A stretch of DNA of 64,000 nucleotides from Cyprinodon diabolis. Its lineage: Eukaryota; Chordata; Actinopteri; Cyprinodontiformes; Cyprinodontidae. The notes under the pieces are model-generated. The model searched no databases, had not been told where the DNA came from, and saw only the letters and a program-made list of their open reading frames with translations. Shown here in pieces: positions 60,201-64,000 of the stretch. The stretch spans positions 24,538,603 to 24,602,602 of the forward strand of contig CM060076.1 in assembly GCA_030533445.1 (NCBI GenBank), read 5' to 3'. How positions within the stretch are numbered: the stretch's first letter is position 1; every line of letters begins with the position of its first letter. A program made the translations under genes and the position numbers.

Positions 60201-62943
60201 GTATGGATTTTATTCATCCATCTTTCTCCCGATAAACGCTGGAAGACGCGCGCTCATAATAAGGCTTTATGTGTGGAGCGCACGCTGCTTTTACGCACAG
60301 TTTGCCTTCTCATGTTCATCTCTAAGTAATTAATTTCATTAAGGGGCCATATCTGTCGCATTGCACTGGGTCCCCTGTGATGGAGGAGGTGGAGGAGGGT
60401 GTTAATAAAGAACTCACCCAGTTCGCACCTGCGACTGATGCAACTAATACCCCATTCTTTTGTTTTTCAACTTTCTATTGCTTGAACATTTCTGTGTAAT
60501 ATGATCTAAATATTAATGCATAAACACGTGTTTGGGCAGTGATACGATTTTATTTTACCTGAACAAAGAAATGTAAGAAAAAATGTTATTTTTGCGAGAG
60601 AAAGTGGGGTTTTCTTCTTCCAAAAGTATTTTTCATTTTATTAATGTTTGGCATTATATTCTGTTTAAATGCTTAAATGGATCCAGTATATAGTGTTTCT
60701 AATTTAAAGGCTTATCTTTGTCATATTTGATCATTAATCAGACTGTTGCCTAGATTCTTTACAAGGATGTGAGCCACCACATTTAATTGCTTGAAACAGC
60801 AGCAGTGCTGTATCCAGGCATTTTAATGGAAAGTTGCGGTAAAGGAAAAAATGTAAACGTGACTAGTGTCATTGTTTCGGGATCTTAAGGTTCCCAATGG
60901 GGATTTTCCAACTTAAATCTGGTAGATAATTTGTTTAGAGGGCTCGAGATTAGGGTAATGGCAAGGAGGTCTTCCATCCTATTATGTCTCATATGCCTCA
61001 TAAGTCAAAGATACATTTTTATCACTGGAAACCTAAAAGGATTAATTGGTTGGTGTTGGTTGAGATTTTTCATAATTTTTGTAGAAGTAAATAAAGGATT
61101 TTGAGATCCCATATTTTAGAAATATGTTAATAAAAATATGGAATATTTAGAGTATTTCATTATTTTCTAATCTTTTACAAGATGGCTGGTTTATGTCTGA
61201 TCAAAAAAGGCATTTGACTGAACAAAAATATTTCATATTTATCATCTTACAGTTTCATACAATTCAGGGTTAAATTGTTTACAATATTTACTATGACTAG
61301 AGTGAGTGTTTAATTTGCCTTTATTTTATTTTTTCGTTTGAATAAATAACATAAGTTTTATAATTGTCAAACTGTGTTGTAAAGAACTTATTTGTCAGAA
61401 GGATTCAGTCCAGGCTGATGAATCTGGACTAGAGATCATTACATACACCAGATGCTCTAAAAATCAGTAAATTGCCATTATCATTCGAAATTATTTACAT
61501 TACTTACAAAGCATATGTTAAAGATGTGAAATCTACCTTATCTGGACATACAAATATACAACAAAAGTTTGATCAGGGCACCACTAACAGGTCTACTTGT
61601 AACATTCCCCAGTGGAAAGGCACCCTGGATACAGAGGCACAGGGCAAATACCTGCACTGAATTCTGTCACCTGAATCTGAGATGCATGAGCCAACAAGAT
61701 GATAAATGCCCAATCTATACCTATTTGTCCATCCAACACCTTAAATGACCCTGTCTAAATGCTGGTGTCTTATCATCTCCTCCTGAAGTCTACGATCAAT
61801 AGGCAATGAAGACAACTCAGCCACATTCTGCTTCATAGACAACAAACCAGTCTGGCAAAAGCGTCTATAGCTGCTGCTGTCACCCTCACACTGTATTCTC
61901 CCTACCAATGTGTCAGAGATAACTCACAGCTGTGCAAAATACATAGTGAAAAGTAGAGTGACCTGAAGACTCTAGAGGTTCCTGACATTTCTGGGAAATG
62001 CACGAAGAGTATGAGGATTAGCTCTGCAGATACCCATGACCTCCACTGTGGCTTAGGTAACTATTATATTGTACAGTCTAGTATGATAATAATAGTTCAT
62101 AAAAGGATGTGTCAACACAAGTAAAGCACATCCCCTAATAAATCATTTTCCATCATCAGATTTTTAGATTTTCCAGGTGTGAGGCAAAGTGCAGGATTCT
62201 CAGATGAATGTGCCCTGTAATGTTTTAACATTTTAATCCTGTAAATTATCACAATTTTCAGTCATCATTAACTATGTGCCATTGCCCATGTTAAACCCAT
62301 AAATGACATTCACCATCTCTAAAATTAAATTACACAGGGAAGGAGCTGTTGTGGTGCGTAGCAAGCAGATCTCCACATGTGGTAGCGAAACTGAGGATGA
62401 AATGTACTGGTAAACATGTTAGACAGATAAGGCGCATTGGTATTCTGCTGTCTCCCTCGGATGCTTGCCTCAAGGCCTTGTTGATAATACACGCCTTCTG
62501 CTTCTCTGGGGTCAAAGGTTGGAGCTTGATTGGCAGCAGGCTGAAAAAGGGAAACAGGCTATGCTGACTAGAGTCTAATTGCTTGGCAGCACTCAGATGT
62601 TCTTGATGCCATGTTCTTAATCTTACCCTTTTCACACTTAGATACTTACAGGCTGTGCACTAATCTTTGGACCCCATCGGCGGACAGCTCTAGGCACCTC
62701 TCACGCAGCTGCAGTGCAGCAGGCAGGCGTGCGCTCAGGCCATCTTAGTCAGTCCGAATTGTTTTTCTTGCAAAAACGGCTGCTCTGCTTCATTCGCTTT
62801 CAGCCGCACCTCTCGGCTCTTTATTCCTCGCCGCCTCTGCTGTCTGCCAATGTGCCTGAATGCACTCAACCAGAGAATCACATATAATTGTGATCTCTGT
62901 CTCTATCCCCTCATCTCTTTGAGTCTATTTGCCAAAAAACATC

Positions 62944-62946
<3 letters not shown>
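60201..62946. other. Probable first intron; no gene recognised
   Basis: AT-rich except 62330-62880, which has two blocks of mixed composition (tgtctccctcggatgcttgcc; cagccgcacctctcggctc) that could be conserved non-coding DNA or an unrecognised exon. No frame supports coding. Confidence 0.35.

Positions 62947-62976
<30 letters not shown>
62947..62976. repeat. (AC)15 microsatellite
   Basis: Uninterrupted AC dinucleotides followed by gtgtat. Confidence 0.95.
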
Positions 62977-62979
<3 letters not shown>

Positions 62980-64000
62980 TATATTTGCTCACAGCCACAT
63001 GTGCTCAGTGTTTCTAAATAAAATAGATGCCAATATAAATTTCAGTAATTTACCTTTTTGAATTTCATGCTCTCTGGTTTTAAGGTGTCCTACATTTCTC
63101 AGTAGGCACTAAAATGTCGTATTCTCTCTTTAACTCCCATTTGCAGGAAAACAAAATGCCTCTCTCTAAACAACTATTACAGCAGTAAGACATTTTGTTG
63201 TATGACAACAACCTTAATATTTCCTCTTAAATCCTAATATAATGACATGGAGTACAAGTCCAACCAATATTAAAACAGCAAATTATAGGGAACACATGTT
63301 TGCTTTTACTTAGATTACAACCATATAATGTTGTTCCAAAAATCATATCAGAGTAACTAAGATTTATGTGTTTAAAATACTCATTCATCCGAGATCTTTC
63401 TTTTTTTTTCACAGAACATGGGCTGTTAAGCTATTCTTATAATGTGATAATCCTGAATAAAACAAAGGGGTTTAATTGGAGCACTAATAAAGAATATTCA
63501 TATAACATTAGATAATTAATTTTTTCTAAACAATAAATTAAAAAATTATTCATATTACTGCCAAAAAAACAAAACATATTCATTATTTTAGTTACGATAA
63601 TGTCAATAATATAAATTTTGTATTTTGGAAAAACTCAGTAAATCTAGACTTTATTTCTATAGATTGTCAAGTCTGGTTATAATGATAATCTGAGAGGAGA
63701 TCTTTTTTGTTTTTGTTTTTTGAGACCATACCTTTTTTTTTTATTTTCCTTTCTTGTAACTGAAGCCTTCTTTACTGTATCACATTAGGGGGGAAGGGGA
63801 CAACTTTTCTTATCTCCAAACCTACAGCTGGAGATCATGCTGATTACTGGCACTTTCTGCATCATCTCATTCGAGGAACTTTTATATATATGAACAATCC
63901 AAAACTTTAGCCATGATTCCATCAAAATGTGATGCGAATTTTGGGCAAACTTTTTAAAAAAGTAATAAAATAAAGAAAATGCAAATTAGATATATTTCCA
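62977..64000. other. No gene recognised
   Basis: AT-rich sequence with T-runs. No supported coding region. Confidence 0.4.

Overview
The window looks like AT-rich genomic DNA from a teleost fish, probably a percomorph. The evidence is the repeat content: a Tf1/sushi-type chromodomain Ty3/gypsy element, a Mag-like gypsy element, L2/CR1-group and Rex1-like LINE pieces, and many short hAT elements, scattered through long unrecognised AT-rich sequence. No rRNA, tRNA gene, CRISPR array or bacterial-style operon was seen. Almost every recognisable protein belongs to a mobile element. The only host-gene signals are a CpG-rich candidate first coding exon near the right end (59809-60200) and a weak CpG-rich exon-like segment at the left edge (1-115).

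Layout. 1-4.6 kb: a compound region with inverted arms (956-1100 and 4400-4545) enclosing a minus-strand multi-exon remnant that resembles vertebrate C14orf93, a 28-bp minisatellite, and a 167-bp satellite-like array with a dimeric higher-order pattern. 4.6-10 kb: mostly unrecognised. 10.0-10.6 kb: a solo LTR with a perfect 5-bp target duplication, whose first 66 bp are repeated four times. 10.6-16.5 kb: unrecognised, with possible conserved non-coding patches. 16.5-20 kb: a solo LTR, then a separate LTR plus gag-leader piece with an expanded repeat, both on the minus strand. 20.0-22.7 kb: a hAT element inside a Rex1-like LINE remnant. 23.6-25.4 kb: a TTAA-flanked MITE and an L2-type LINE piece.

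25752-31539 is a complete chromodomain gypsy provirus with target duplication GCAGG. Its genes are open over long stretches but carry stop codons and have lost two catalytic aspartates. It keeps the sequence signature of self-primed reverse transcription. 32-36 kb holds a tRNA-derived SINE and two hAT-type MITEs. 37638-38278 is a solo LTR. 41795-46570 is a second complete gypsy provirus (Mag-like, two zinc knuckles, tRNA-Leu-type primer site, target duplication GATTG), inactivated by in-frame stops. 46.6-56.3 kb holds a TA-flanked MITE, two probable solo LTRs, a 5'-truncated LINE with a 9-bp target duplication, and a hAT element that contains a duplicated right end around an extra open segment. 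56.3-64 kb is mostly unrecognised apart from the candidate first exon and simple repeats.

The genes do not form one working system. The window records repeated transposon insertion, nesting, LTR-LTR recombination and decay in a probable intron or intergenic region. The features most worth checking are the C14orf93-like gene between inverted arms, the self-priming signature, the repeat amplification of an LTR end, and the hAT element with internal cargo. All similarity calls were made by eye.
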